A stretch of DNA of 64,000 nucleotides from Melieria omissa (taxonomy: Eukaryota > Arthropoda > Insecta > Diptera > Ulidiidae). A model generated the notes under the pieces. That model was given only the letters and a program-made list of their open reading frames with translations, had not been told where the DNA came from and searched no databases. A program made the translations under genes and the position numbers. The stretch spans positions 79,894,450-79,958,449 of the forward strand of contig OZ020269.1 of the NCBI GenBank assembly GCA_963971225.1. Reading direction: 5' to 3'. Shown piece after piece: positions 63,588-64,000 of the stretch (within the stretch, counting starts at the first letter, position 1; each line of letters begins with the position of its first letter).

Positions 63588-64000
63588 TTAACCCTCAGAG
63601 GTCATACCTCTTCCCAGTAACGTAAAGACCATACGGGTGCAAATCTGGTTTTCACGATTTTAATTGTTTATTTGTTTTGGCATATGTGATAAATATATAA
63701 GAATCTATATTATTCTGGGGTGAAATTTTTTGGGGAATCCGAATATGCTATCAGAAAAACCGTCGGAGTAATTTAACACATAAAAAAATGACAGTTTTTA
63801 AATAAACTTTTTTGACATTTTCTTTTTTGCCAAAAAATTGTACTTTCTTTACAAAGAAAGATAGATCAATGAAACTTGGGGAAAATGACAACGGATGCTT
63901 GAATAACAATAAAAAAAATTACTCATTTCATAAATCATATTTTAAGTATTTTTAACAGGTCCTTGAAAAATTGGGAAATTGGGCAAATTGGGATTTACAA
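63588..64000 (+). mobile_element. Left end of a further TTAA element, family E, running off the window
   Basis: TTAA at 63588-63591 is followed by CCCTC and directly by the palindrome AGAGGTCATACCTCT (63597-63611). This is the same design as the other TTAA elements. Only AT-rich sequence follows to the window edge, and the right end lies outside. Confidence 0.5.

Noticed and set aside
1..64000. CRISPR array, operon or other prokaryotic system
   Set aside because: Splice signals, SINE, mariner elements and microsatellites show insect genomic DNA. The tandem repeats present lack spacer structure.

Overview
The window looks like a stretch of a higher-fly (schizophoran dipteran, perhaps tephritid) genome. 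Long AT-rich introns surround short GC-rich exons with ordinary GT/AG splice sites. Many small DNA transposons and a tRNA-derived SINE are present. Species assignment is an inference, and nothing suggests bacterial DNA.

One protein-coding gene can be supported firmly. It lies on the minus strand and occupies 1 to about 29.4 kb. Seven exons (29155-29387, 27486-27629, 19013-19119, 17410-17583, 8081-8235, 6076-6355 and 1-980) join in frame with matching intron phases. Together they encode about 690 residues of a secreted or membrane-tethered protein built of at least five CUB-type modules. It most resembles the insect proteins usually named suppressor of lurcher protein 1 (SOL-1)-like, which are CUB proteins linked to glutamate-receptor function. 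The gene is cut at both ends: the last visible exon runs off the left edge inside the fifth CUB, and the true 5' exon is not certain. A possible upstream signal-peptide exon lies at 52450-52668 on the same strand.

The rest is intronic or upstream sequence full of mobile-element remains. The most striking are TTAA-flanked, piggyBac-like elements. Three are complete (13150-14141, 24181-25148, 53407-54047) and two show one end only (from 51369 and from 63588). They have different terminal sequences but share one design: TTAA, a short terminal inverted repeat, and just inside it a near-perfect 15-19 bp palindrome, repeated again inside the complete elements. Other elements are a DD34D mariner with an internal deletion (62443-63377), a DD37E-type Tc1/mariner (22264-23550), a 968 bp element with six subterminal motif copies (19564-20531), a 554 bp MITE (15758-16311), a long foldback (3687-4438), hAT-like short elements (41484-41550 and 44795 onward), a SINE (38661-38896), and an LTR-like promoter/poly(A) block near 9.84-10.15 kb.

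From 29.4 to 64 kb no coding exon could be proven. This part holds simple repeats, GC-rich islands and transposon relics, and may be the large 5' intron or upstream regulatory DNA of the CUB gene.
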